A stretch of 13,929 nt of DNA from an uncultured Bacilli bacterium (lineage in GTDB: Bacteria; Bacillota_I; Bacilli_A; RF39; UBA660). A program made the translations under genes and the position numbers. Position 1 is the first letter of the stretch, and each line of letters starts with the position of its first letter. The DNA is taken from assembly GCA_947625395.1 (NCBI GenBank), contig CANQOD010000016.1, forward strand, positions 1 through 13,929, in the 5' to 3' direction. The notes beneath the pieces were generated by a model. It did not search any database and was not told the origin of the DNA. It was given only the letters and a program-made list of their open reading frames with translations. Shown in pieces: positions 1-6,842 of the stretch.

Positions 1-749
1 GCTTTCCCGTTTTCTCTTGCCGATAACTGTGGATTGGGAAAAATTGGTTTTAGAACATGCACAATATATTTCACTTGTCGAAATTCTTCATTGTCATCTT
101 CTTCTAAGTCCACAATTTCCACAAAACAAGAAAGAATAGGAACATTTGCTTCCGCAGCAAACTGATAAGCCCCTCTTTTACAAGGTCTTGGTTTCCGATA
201 ATTGAACCACATCTCTTCTTCAGGATAAATTAACACATAGTTGTGTTTGGCTAAAACTTTTTGAAGTTCAGGTCGAAAAACTTGGTCAATAAAATGAGGA
301 CTCTTACATAGAGGAATGATGTGCAAACTGTTCATTAAATATCCTAAAAATCCTGGCATTGCCAAATTGGTTTCCTGGCTCACAATATAGATGTTTTTCT
401 TATATTGTTTTTTGATGACTTTGCGAATCGCCATATTGTCTAATGGATTAAAATGATTGCTAGTCACAATTGCCCCACCTTGTATGTTGCTTAGATTTTC
501 TAATCCCTCAATTTGAATTGATTGATTCAGTTTTCTTCCTAATATATCCACAAAAAGATATGCAAATCTACTTTCGAAAAAATAGAGAACTCGATGTTTA
601 CGTAGTCCATAAAATCTTTTAAAAGCCTTTTCCCGTTCTTTTTCACTGAAAACAGGGTCATTGACTTCTACTTTTCGATTCCATTCTTTGTGTTGCACAT
701 TCTTTTGAATGTTGGCAATCACTTCTTTTTTACTTCCACCAATTATCAT
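1..749 (-). CDS. PlsC-like 1-acyl-glycerol-3-phosphate acyltransferase family protein (3' end cut by window)
   Basis: I translated this by hand from the ATG at 749; 249 codons are visible and the C-terminus is off the left edge. It shows the acyltransferase signature NHFNPLD (residues 98-104, NHX4D form), whose His-Asp pair is catalytic in the PlsC family. A second block, YPEEEMW (175-181), takes the place of the usual FPEGTRS, and VPILSCFVE (203-211) follows. The family moves an acyl group from acyl-ACP or acyl-CoA to a hydroxyl, usually of lysophosphatidate, at the membrane. The altered EGT(R)S block makes a different acceptor possible. It is the last visible gene of the ligase/ACP/PPTase/GT8 operon, 75 bp after the first-listed GT8 gene. 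The start is uncertain: AAAGGA lies about 13 nt before the ATG and about 4 nt before an in-frame GTG at 758. Family is well supported, substrate is not. Confidence 0.85.
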   Translation of the reverse strand, partial: MIIGGSKKEVIANIQKNVQHKEWNRKVEVNDPVFSEKEREKAFKRFYGLRKHRVLYFFESRFAYLFVDILGRKLNQSIQIEGLENLSNIQGGAIVTSNHFNPLDNMAIRKVIKKQYKKNIYIVSQETNLAMPGFLGYLMNSLHIIPLCKSPHFIDQVFRPELQKVLAKHNYVLIYPEEEMWFNYRKPRPCKRGAYQFAAEANVPILSCFVEIVDLEEDDNEEFRQVKYIVHVLKPIFPNPQLSARENGK

Positions 750-824
750 TTTAACCACATATTCCTTTCATTTCATTCAAGGGGCACACATCGTCATGAA
801 ACGAGTTCTTTTTTTAGACGCCAC

Positions 825-1778
825 CTAAATTCTTTTTTCTAAGCCGCTCTCAAACACGCTTTTAAAAGTGGTATCCCCTTGTATGATTTGCGAAGTTCTT
901 TCAATCAATTGATTAAACTTTTTTTCATCTTCTAGTTGTTTTTCTTTGGTATAGTTTTCCTTTTCTTTTCGAATTTTCTCTTTAAATAAAGATTGATTGG
1001 CATACTTCCAAAAAGCGTCTGCATAGTCAATGTTGTCATAGTGCCAAGGTTTAAAAAACAAATTATAATGAATAATCTTTGGATTTTTGATAAGATGCTT
1101 TCCCTTGGTTGGCATCGCATTCCATTCATTTGATAAATAAAGAATCTGTCCATAAGCCATCGCATTGATATAATCTTGGTCCGGACAAACCGTATCAAAA
1201 TGATAACGATTGAGTAAAGTTAAGAAATGTTGTTCAAAGTTGACTTCTCTTAACTTTTTCATATTCATGAGTAACACACCTGAATTTATATACTCATCAA
1301 TACAAACACCAGCATTCTCTTTGAAATACGTACACAAAATCGCATTATCTTGACAAGAAATATCCTTACAACCACCAAATAAATGCGTTCCTAAATCCAC
1401 TTGATAGAATTGAGAAATATCTCCTAGAATGCAAGTATCACTATCAATATAAATCGCTTTATCATACTCCGGAAACATCGATGGAAGAAAAAGCCGGAAA
1501 TAAATGGTTAATGTAAAATACTCCGTCCTTAAAAAATTTTCCTTTCGATTGGTGATACTTTCTAACCCCGTTTTCATCTCAGAAAACAGAATTTTCACAT
1601 GCTCTTTCTCAAGTGTTTTCAACTTCTTCATCGCATCTTCTGTAAGGGATTCATAAATCACATGAATATGGTATTGATAGTCTGAAGAGGCATGCTCAAT
1701 TAAAGATGCCATCGCGACAGATAAATAAGGAACATATCCTTGGTCAACGGTAAAAAAGATGGGAATGACTTGTTTCAT
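825..1778 (-). CDS. Glycosyltransferase family 8 protein (GT8-A)
   Basis: A 317-residue retaining glycosyltransferase of the GT8 (LgtC/glycogenin) fold. Visible in order: N-terminal FFTVDQGYVPYL, the metal and nucleotide-sugar DSD motif (112-114), YINSGVLLMN (NSG at 165-167), PDQDYIN (199-205) and the C-terminal metal-binding HYNLFFKPWH (237-246). GT8 enzymes transfer a hexose from UDP-sugar to a glycan or lipid; donor and acceptor cannot be told from sequence. After about residue 265 there is a Lys/Glu-rich, probably helical tail of about 50 residues, absent from the neighbouring paralogue, which may mediate membrane or protein contact. There is no signal peptide or membrane segment, so it should act in the cytoplasm. 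A clear SD (AAAGGAG) precedes the ATG, which overlaps the upstream GT8 stop by 4 bp (ATGA), implying translational coupling. Confidence 0.93.
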   Translation of the reverse strand: MKQVIPIFFTVDQGYVPYLSVAMASLIEHASSDYQYHIHVIYESLTEDAMKKLKTLEKEHVKILFSEMKTGLESITNRKENFLRTEYFTLTIYFRLFLPSMFPEYDKAIYIDSDTCILGDISQFYQVDLGTHLFGGCKDISCQDNAILCTYFKENAGVCIDEYINSGVLLMNMKKLREVNFEQHFLTLLNRYHFDTVCPDQDYINAMAYGQILYLSNEWNAMPTKGKHLIKNPKIIHYNLFFKPWHYDNIDYADAFWKYANQSLFKEKIRKEKENYTKEKQLEDEKKFNQLIERTSQIIQGDTTFKSVFESGLEKRI

Positions 1779-2632
1779 GATTCAACACTCCTTTCATGTG
1801 CTTTTTCTTCATTCATTCGAATCATTATTTTTTGATATTCTTCTAACACATCATCAAAACAATGGACTTTGAGGATGTCGTGCAAAGCTTCAATGTGCCA
1901 TGGTTTAATGGTCTGCGTCGCAAAATGGGGCCAAAACTTAAAAGTGGTACTAAAATGACGAAAGACTGTTTCTTCCGTTTCTTGTTTCTGTTCATTATAA
2001 ATACGGGAAACAAGGAGCCTTTTTTGACAATACTTATTGAGTGCTGACTGGTCAGGTAACAACATTTTTCTATCTCGACACATTTCCCGGCATTTTTGAA
2101 ACAAGCCTGTCTTTTTAATCAGTGGCAAATTAAGGAGTAATACACCCGAATTCATATAGTGCTTTTGAAAGGGGTTCTTTTTGTAAAAATGACAGCCGTA
2201 ATAATCGAGTACACCAACCAATTCATAGTTGGTATTATCGATTTGATAAAACGCTTTCGGATTTTTCAAACAGACAACATCATTATCTAAATAAAGGACT
2301 TTATCAGGAATTTCCGGGATAGAATCCGCATAGAGTCGCAACATGCAATAAGGAGTGAACCACGTATTGCGATTTGCTTGAGGTAGACACTTCATCACTT
2401 CCTCCGTCACATCAATTAAATGCACAAAATTCTTGGGATTCTTTTGTTTGACAATCTCATCAAGAATCTTGATTTGCTGGAAAGAAAGCGGTTGATACAC
2501 TTCCTTTTCATTTTGATAACGCATGGTCAAGACGTTCACATGAATCTCCTCTTGGGTATTTTTGAGAATCGATAGAATCGAAATCACCAGTCCATCTAAA
2601 ATATGCACATCTCCACAGTAAAGTAAATTCAT
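1775..2632 (-). CDS. Glycosyltransferase family 8 protein (GT8-B)
   Basis: A 285-residue GT8 enzyme, paralogous to its downstream neighbour. Motifs: DND (116-118) as the DXD site, YMNSGVLLLN (NSG at 161-163), PDQSALN (193-199), and H226 followed by KPWH (243-246). The KPWH box sits at the same residue numbers as in GT8-A, so the catalytic cores match in length although the sequences have diverged, suggesting an old duplication with different sugar or acceptor specificity. It is richer in Cys than its neighbour (for example C147, C181, C185, C202). It is cytoplasmic, with no membrane segment seen. The ATG overlaps the stop of the phosphopantetheinyl transferase gene by 4 bp, with GGAGG at suitable spacing. 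The two GT8 genes probably add successive sugars in one pathway; that part is inference. Confidence 0.93.
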   Translation of the reverse strand: MNLLYCGDVHILDGLVISILSILKNTQEEIHVNVLTMRYQNEKEVYQPLSFQQIKILDEIVKQKNPKNFVHLIDVTEEVMKCLPQANRNTWFTPYCMLRLYADSIPEIPDKVLYLDNDVVCLKNPKAFYQIDNTNYELVGVLDYYGCHFYKKNPFQKHYMNSGVLLLNLPLIKKTGLFQKCREMCRDRKMLLPDQSALNKYCQKRLLVSRIYNEQKQETEETVFRHFSTTFKFWPHFATQTIKPWHIEALHDILKVHCFDDVLEEYQKIMIRMNEEKAHERSVES

Positions 2633-3093
2633 CTAAACACAACCTCCATCTTGGATAAATCTTCTCCATAAACAGCAATGTAATAATCGTCTACTTTTTG
2701 CACAACAAAGTCTTTTAACTTTAAAGTATCCACGTTTTTGAGTCCATACGATAGGCCAATTCCAAGATATTTAACATAGCTTTCTTTTTTCACCCATACT
2801 TTTGTAAAATCTTCTGCGGTTTGAATTCTTTGTTTTTCACCCTCGTTACAGATGCGCTCTAAAACGTTTTTACGCATGGTTATTTTTTCAATGTCAACGC
2901 CGATTTCTTTGCTTGAAATCGCCAAGATGCTGTAAGATAGGCAGTGACTCATATTAAAATAAAATGGTTTGTTTTTTAAGAACGGTTTTCCGTACGCATT
3001 ATAAACGATGATATCGGTAATGCCCTGTTCTTGAAGCACTTCATGAAGCATCTCTTTGGCCGAACGATTTTTGAGAATATAGAGCTTACACAT
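2629..3093 (-). CDS. Short Sfp-type 4'-phosphopantetheinyl transferase
   Basis: Transfers 4'-phosphopantetheine from CoA to the serine of a carrier protein, very likely the ACP encoded just upstream. Counting from the ATG at 3093 it has 154 residues, with GKPF (35-38), FNMSH (46-50), the metal-binding GVDIEK (65-70; D67 and E69) and WVKKESYVKYLGIGL (100-114; E104). These are the Sfp/Gsp signature blocks in the right order. It is shorter than Sfp (about 220 residues); the first subdomain is reduced, giving a compact enzyme. Start choice: an in-frame TTG at 3105 would add four residues but has no visible SD; the ATG at 3093 begins the typical MCKLYILK strand, though its own SD is weak (GAAAAGA). 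It overlaps the end of the ACP gene by 8 bp, which suggests coupled translation and an enzyme-substrate pair. Confidence 0.9.
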   Translation of the reverse strand: MCKLYILKNRSAKEMLHEVLQEQGITDIIVYNAYGKPFLKNKPFYFNMSHCLSYSILAISSKEIGVDIEKITMRKNVLERICNEGEKQRIQTAEDFTKVWVKKESYVKYLGIGLSYGLKNVDTLKLKDFVVQKVDDYYIAVYGEDLSKMEVVFR

Positions 3094-3313
3094 GTTTCTT
3101 TTCAATATATTGAATGAGGTCCCCTACCGTTTGAAGTGTCTTAATATCCTTATCTAAAATTTCAATATGATATTTTTTTTCAAAGGCAGCGACTAAATCT
3201 ACAAAATCTAAAGATTCCATCTCTAAATCCTGGATAAAATTGGTATCCTCATGAATTTGTTCTTCCTTTATTTCTAATACTTCTGCGATTAAATGAATGA
3301 CTTCTTCTTTCAT
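3086..3313 (-). CDS. Acyl carrier protein (pathway-dedicated)
   Basis: A 75-residue acidic carrier protein. The modified serine is S34 in MESLDFVDL, where Glu33 stands where most fatty-acid ACPs have Asp (DSL); the helix II residues after it fit the family. Surrounding features such as the N-terminal VIHLIAEVLEI and the C-terminal TVGDLIQYIEKK are typical of the four-helix ACP fold. It lies between an AMP-forming ligase (1 bp gap) and a phosphopantetheinyl transferase (8 bp overlap from that gene's ATG), which is strong context for a private ACP rather than the main fatty-acid-synthesis ACP, normally found beside fab genes. The SD AGAGGAAG precedes the ATG at good spacing. A DltC-like carrier for an amino acid is possible, but no DltB-like membrane acyltransferase is visible. 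Confidence 0.93.
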   Translation of the reverse strand: MKEEVIHLIAEVLEIKEEQIHEDTNFIQDLEMESLDFVDLVAAFEKKYHIEILDKDIKTLQTVGDLIQYIEKKHV

Positions 3314-3314
3314 A

Positions 3315-4892
3315 CTAAACTTCCTCTCTTACTTGATTTCTTAAAATTTTCCCATTATGATTCTTTTTGAATTCACAGGTTCTTAACTTGGCCATGGCAA
3401 TTTGATGATGTTTGGCTTTTCCTCGATTATACTGTTCTATGAGCATATCAAAGTATTCTTGATTTGCTAAATAGGCATCGGTTGGATAAATGGCAGCAAT
3501 GAGTCGATTCGCTTCTTCATAGACAATGACTTCTTGAATCTCCTCATATTTCAATAGCTCACTTTCAATCTGTTCGGGACTAATGTTTTCCCCATTACTT
3601 AAAATGATAATATTCTTTTTTCGTCCTGTAATAAAGAGAAAACCATCTTGGTCTAGGTAACCTAAATCACCGGTATAAAAATAGCCATCCCGCAAAACTG
3701 CATTCGTTGCTTTCTTATCTTTATAGTAGCCTTTCATGACAATATCTCCACGGATACAAATCTCACCATCGATGATTTTGGCTTCTACATCTCGGCACAG
3801 CTGTCCAACACTTCCATCTTTATAATAGAAATTACGATTGACAGATACAACCGGAGAACATTCGGTAATTCCGTATCCATTTAAAATTTCAATGCCGATA
3901 CTTCTGAACCACTGAACATATTTTTTATCCAAATAAGCACCACCACAAATGATGTAATGAAGATTGCCGCCAAATTCCTTTAGAATCTCTTTGAACAACT
4001 TCTTTCTTAAATCAATATTGAATTTTAATAACTGATTGCTGATTCGAATCATGTGTTTCACGAGTTTTTCTTTCTTTTTGGAACGGAGCGTTTTAAAAAT
4101 CTGTCGATAAAAGGTTTCAATAAAGGCTGGGACAACAAAAATCGTATCCGGCTGATTGTCTTTTAAATCATCAAGCACATATTTTAAACTTTGATTGATA
4201 TAGACTTCTACGCCATAGTAAAACGGCATTAAAATCGCAGTGACAAAACCAAAGGCATGATGGAATGGTAATAAACTAACGACAGAACCGTTTGGTTTAA
4301 ATAAAGAAGAGGCACCATAAATATCACGAACAATATTTTCTTCTGTAAGCATCACTGCCTTATTGGCACCCGTCGTTCCTGAAGTAAAGAAAAGAACGGC
4401 CTCTTTGGATGCATCCGAGGCACTATGCTTGCCTACTTTGTGTCCCTCTTTTTGATAAGCATCTAACGTATCGATGGGAATGGCTTGATAACGCATGGTT
4501 CGAACAAATAAATTATAAGTTGGAGAATAACAGATAATTTTGGTATCACTTTTTTTCATGAACTGAACCAAGTCTTGTTGACTGGTATCTTTGTCGAGAA
4601 CTACACAAACATTGCCACTTAGAACGATTGCTAAAAAAGTAATTATCCAATTGTAACTATTCTCTCCAATTAAAGCAATGTGTTTCTTTTTATATTTCTT
4701 TGAAAAGTATCCACTTAAATCAGTAACATCTTGATAGACATCTCGATATGTTTTTTTGACTTTGACATGATTTTCGCTATAACTAAAGGCCACTTGGTCC
4801 GCATGATGTTCAAGGGCTAAAGTTAGTAATTCACTTAAATGATTAATTTTTGGATGTGGATAATATTCATAGTTATGATTGAATGTACTCAT
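3315..4892 (-). CDS. AMP-forming acyl-ACP/acyl-CoA synthetase
   Basis: A member of the ANL adenylating superfamily, 525 residues from the ATG at 4892. Core motifs: ATP loop TSGTTGANK (170-178), YGITE (340-344), TGDLGYLDQDG (407-417), hinge GRKKNIIILSNGENISP (423-439) and the catalytic lysine K515 in NGKILR. It activates a carboxylic acid with ATP and passes it to a thiol. The ACP gene begins 1 bp after its stop, so the likely acceptor is holo-ACP, as in acyl-ACP synthetases. I infer a fatty acid from the co-encoded PlsC-like protein, but an amino or aryl acid is not excluded. Start: the frame is open up to 4946, but an extended -10 (4927-4935) places the transcript start near 4920, so the upstream in-frame ATG at 4916 would lie at the very 5' end. 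The ATG at 4892 follows GTGAGG, though the spacing (about 12 nt) is long. Confidence 0.92.
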   Translation of the reverse strand: MSTFNHNYEYYPHPKINHLSELLTLALEHHADQVAFSYSENHVKVKKTYRDVYQDVTDLSGYFSKKYKKKHIALIGENSYNWIITFLAIVLSGNVCVVLDKDTSQQDLVQFMKKSDTKIICYSPTYNLFVRTMRYQAIPIDTLDAYQKEGHKVGKHSASDASKEAVLFFTSGTTGANKAVMLTEENIVRDIYGASSLFKPNGSVVSLLPFHHAFGFVTAILMPFYYGVEVYINQSLKYVLDDLKDNQPDTIFVVPAFIETFYRQIFKTLRSKKKEKLVKHMIRISNQLLKFNIDLRKKLFKEILKEFGGNLHYIICGGAYLDKKYVQWFRSIGIEILNGYGITECSPVVSVNRNFYYKDGSVGQLCRDVEAKIIDGEICIRGDIVMKGYYKDKKATNAVLRDGYFYTGDLGYLDQDGFLFITGRKKNIIILSNGENISPEQIESELLKYEEIQEVIVYEEANRLIAAIYPTDAYLANQEYFDMLIEQYNRGKAKHHQIAMAKLRTCEFKKNHNGKILRNQVREEV

Positions 4893-4926
4893 TTTTTTAA
4901 AACGCCTCACTTTCATAACAATAAGT

Positions 4927-4935
4927 ATTATATCA
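4927..4935 (-). promoter_or_regulatory. Extended -10 promoter of the ligase/ACP/GT8 operon
   Basis: On the minus strand this reads TGATATAAT, a perfect TATAAT with the TGN extension. No good -35 hexamer lies 16-18 bp upstream, which is tolerable for an extended -10. The predicted start is near 4919-4921, giving a leader of about 28 nt to the ATG at 4892. It is the only strong promoter I see for the operon running to the left edge, whose internal junctions are overlaps or very short gaps. Confidence 0.65.
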
Positions 4936-4993
4936 CATATCGACAAAATACATCTTGAAAATTGATTTTACTGGAAGAAAGAGAACAAAGAAA

Positions 4994-5227
4994 ATGCCTT
5001 TTTCCTTGAAAAAACAAGAGAAAAAGCACTTTCAACGAAGAAGAAATGTGTTTCATTTAGAAAGAAAAAAGGCTCTAAAGAGTAGACAGAAGCAAAGCGA
5101 TGGAAGAAAGCAAACAAGATTTTAAAGGCAAGAAAGGAAACACAAATTTAAAAAAGAACAACAATTTAAGCGTGGACAAAAGAAACACAGGCTTGAGAAA
5201 GAACAACAATTTAAAAACGGACCAAAA
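4994..5227 (+). pseudogene. Possible remnant of a Lys/Gln-rich repeat protein
   Basis: This gap of more than 300 bp between the macrodomain gene and the ligase promoter has no intact gene. On the plus strand an ATG at 4994, loosely preceded by GGAAGAAAGAG, opens a frame of 43 codons rich in K, R and Q that ends at TAA (5123-5125). Beyond that stop the same frame carries the two clear 15-residue repeats. By comparison with the repeat units, the TAA sits where other copies have AAA, and the unit holding it is about 18 nt short, as expected for a nonsense change plus a deletion. Everything else in the window runs on the opposite strand. I do not recognise the protein. It may instead be non-coding purine-rich repeat DNA with chance periodicity in codons, so the call is tentative. 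Confidence 0.3.
5138..5227 (+). repeat. Two tandem 45-bp repeats inside a decayed repeat array
   Basis: Copies at 5138-5182 and 5183-5227 share 34 of 45 bases by hand alignment, including the identical run AAAGAACAACAATTTAA. Read on the plus strand, both encode a 15-residue unit of the form K-H-x-[FL]-x-K-E-Q-Q-F-K-x-G-x-K. Weaker copies of the same length seem to precede them (5024-5065, 5066-5110, and a shortened 5111-5137), and a stub (KTAFKNG) follows. All copies share one plus-strand frame. Confidence 0.75.
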
Positions 5228-5256
5228 AAAACAGCTTTTAAGAATGGGCTGCTTTC
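5224..5256 (-). terminator. Weak intrinsic terminator after the macrodomain gene
   Basis: On the minus strand, GAAAGCAGC can pair with GCTGTTTTT (with G-U pairs) around a 12-nt loop, followed by a T run, ending about 50 bp after the macrodomain stop. The stem is short with a small GC core, and the T run coincides with the A-rich end of the repeat array, so this is uncertain. Confidence 0.4.
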
Positions 5257-5274
5257 CTGTCTTATGAAACTATT

Positions 5275-5808
5275 TCAAAATAAGCAAAAAGGCTCAACTG
5301 TTTCGATGAAGAAAATACGCTTGATAACATTGGGCATCTTTTTCTGTAAAACAAGAAAAATTTGGTCAAAAGAATCACTATATTCTAAGGCAGTATCAAT
5401 CGCTACTTTGGCACTTACCTCGATAGGCACTTGATAAATACCAGCGCCTAAACAGGGAAAAGCAATGGTCTTCAAATCATTCTCTTTCGCTAAACGATAA
5501 GCATGAACATAACAGTTTTTCAATAGTTGTTCTTTTTCTTGTTCTGACTTTTGACAATCATACCACTGAGGCGCAACAGTATGAATAATTGCTTTTACAG
5601 GCAAAAGAAATCCAGGTGTCATTTTGGCTTCCCCTACCGCACAACCATTTAATTTTCGGCAAGCTTCTTCCAATTTTCTTCCAGCTTTAGCATGAATCGC
5701 ACCATCCACACCACCACCAACCAGCAAAGAGCGATTCGCAGCGTTCACAATGGCATCGACAGCAAGCGTGGTAATATCTCCTTTTATCACGTGAATATTC
5801 TTTTTCAT
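5275..5808 (-). CDS. Macrodomain protein, probable O-acetyl-ADP-ribose deacetylase / ADP-ribosyl hydrolase
   Basis: A 177-residue stand-alone macrodomain. Ligand-binding motifs are in order: GDITTLAVDAIVNAAN (10-25), the glycine-rich GGGVDGAIH (31-39) and GAGIYQVP (121-128). The Asn-Ala-Ala-Asn and Gly-Gly-Gly-Val-Asp pattern is that of the MacroD/YmdB class, which hydrolyses O-acetyl-ADP-ribose and removes mono-ADP-ribose from proteins. The third loop is usually written STGVYGYP or similar; here it is LGAGIYQVP, which keeps the glycines and the tyrosine. It lies 37 bp after trpS, and a GAGG about 5 nt before the ATG serves as SD. I see no strong promoter, so it is probably the last gene of the tsaD-trpS transcript. 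There is no partner ADP-ribosyltransferase or sirtuin gene in the window. Confidence 0.9.
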   Translation of the reverse strand: MKKNIHVIKGDITTLAVDAIVNAANRSLLVGGGVDGAIHAKAGRKLEEACRKLNGCAVGEAKMTPGFLLPVKAIIHTVAPQWYDCQKSEQEKEQLLKNCYVHAYRLAKENDLKTIAFPCLGAGIYQVPIEVSAKVAIDTALEYSDSFDQIFLVLQKKMPNVIKRIFFIETVEPFCLF

Positions 5809-5845
5809 ATTGCCTCATTCTTTCTCTTTTTAAAAGGACTTATCC

Positions 5846-6829
5846 TTATCGTACAACACCCATTTTTTCTTTCATCTGTTCATATTTTGCTTTGGCCAAT
5901 TGAATCGATTTTTGAATTCCTTGGTCCAAAATGGCATCTAATTCTTTTCCATTTAATAAGGTTTCATAACGTGCTTGAATCGCTTCTAGTTTTGTGGCGA
6001 CAATCTCTGCCACATATTGCTTCAATTCACCATAATTTTTTCCGACAAATTGTTGTTCAATTTCAGCAATTTTTTGACCGCTTAAAGCAGAAGCAATATT
6101 TAAAAGATTCGAAATACCTGGTTTTTTGTCTTCATCAAAATGCACATCCATCTCACTATCTGTTGTCGCACGCATGATTTTTTTAGTGATGACTTCTCTT
6201 GTATCGAACATGGTAATGACGCCCTGCGGATTTTCTTCTGATTTGCTCATCTTTTTAGTAGGGTCTTTTAAATCCTTGATTTTGGTTCCCTCTTTGGCAA
6301 TATAAGGCTGTGGCAAAACAAACGTCTCTCCATATTTATGGTTAAAGCGTTCTGCCACATCTCGTGCCAGTTCCACGTGTTGTTTTTGGTCAATACCAAC
6401 TGGAACATCATTCGTATCACAATACAAAATATCCGCAGCCATTAAAATTGGATAGGTCAATAAGCCCACTGAAAAATTGGCATTTTGTTTGCTCTTCTCT
6501 TTAAACTGAATCATCCGGCTTGCTTCTCCAAACTGTGTTGTACACTCTAACAACCAAGAAATCGCTGGAATATAAGGATTTTCAGATTGGAGGTAAATCG
6601 TTGTTTTCTTTGGGTCGACCCCACAAGCAATATACATCGCAATAAATTTACGAATGCGGGCTCTTAATTCTTTGGGGTCCTGATACACAGTTAACGCATG
6701 TAAGTCCGCAACAAATAGAAATACTTCATCATAATCATCTTGTAGTTTGACCAGTGGAACAATCGCTCCAATATAATTTCCTAATGTAAATTCTCCAGTT
6801 GGTTTTAATCCTGTTAATAACTTTGACAT
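5846..6829 (-). CDS. trpS: Tryptophanyl-tRNA synthetase
   Basis: Charges tRNA-Trp with tryptophan using ATP, in the cytoplasm. It is a class I aminoacyl-tRNA synthetase of 327 residues, the normal length for bacterial TrpRS. The HIGH-like motif is TLGNYIGA (15-22), preceded by the family's GLKPTG; the KMSKS loop is exact (193-197). Other TrpRS marks are VADLHALT (40-47), YPILMAADIL (126-135) and VPVGIDQKQHVELARDVA (142-159), which line the tryptophan pocket. AGGAGG lies about 9 nt before the ATG and touches the tsaD stop, only 13 bp away, so it is co-transcribed with tsaD. There is no room for a T-box leader directly upstream, unlike many trpS genes in Bacillota. Confidence 0.98.
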   Translation of the reverse strand: MSKLLTGLKPTGEFTLGNYIGAIVPLVKLQDDYDEVFLFVADLHALTVYQDPKELRARIRKFIAMYIACGVDPKKTTIYLQSENPYIPAISWLLECTTQFGEASRMIQFKEKSKQNANFSVGLLTYPILMAADILYCDTNDVPVGIDQKQHVELARDVAERFNHKYGETFVLPQPYIAKEGTKIKDLKDPTKKMSKSEENPQGVITMFDTREVITKKIMRATTDSEMDVHFDEDKKPGISNLLNIASALSGQKIAEIEQQFVGKNYGELKQYVAEIVATKLEAIQARYETLLNGKELDAILDQGIQKSIQLAKAKYEQMKEKMGVVR

Positions 6830-6842
6830 CTTTTGAATCCTC

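Noticed and set aside
750..824. Small peptide gene (GTG start, about 15 codons) or terminator between GT8-A and the acyltransferase gene
   Set aside because: No ribosome binding site before the GTG, and only a 4-bp stem can be drawn. I see nothing firm in this 75-bp gap.
3086..4892. DltA/DltC D-alanylation pair
   Set aside because: The ligase-carrier pairing resembles it, but no DltB-like MBOAT or DltD is present, while a PPTase, GT8 enzymes and a PlsC-like protein are. The ligase motifs fit the wider acyl-synthetase group equally well.
5809..5845. Hairpin AAGGATAAGTCCTT after trpS as a terminator
   Set aside because: The stem is only 5 bp and is not followed by a convincing T run; read-through into the macrodomain gene seems more likely.
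5692..6177. Plus-strand open frame of 161 codons opposite the macrodomain and trpS genes
   Set aside because: It is opposite two genes with unmistakable catalytic motifs, has no recognisable motif and is a reading-frame shadow.
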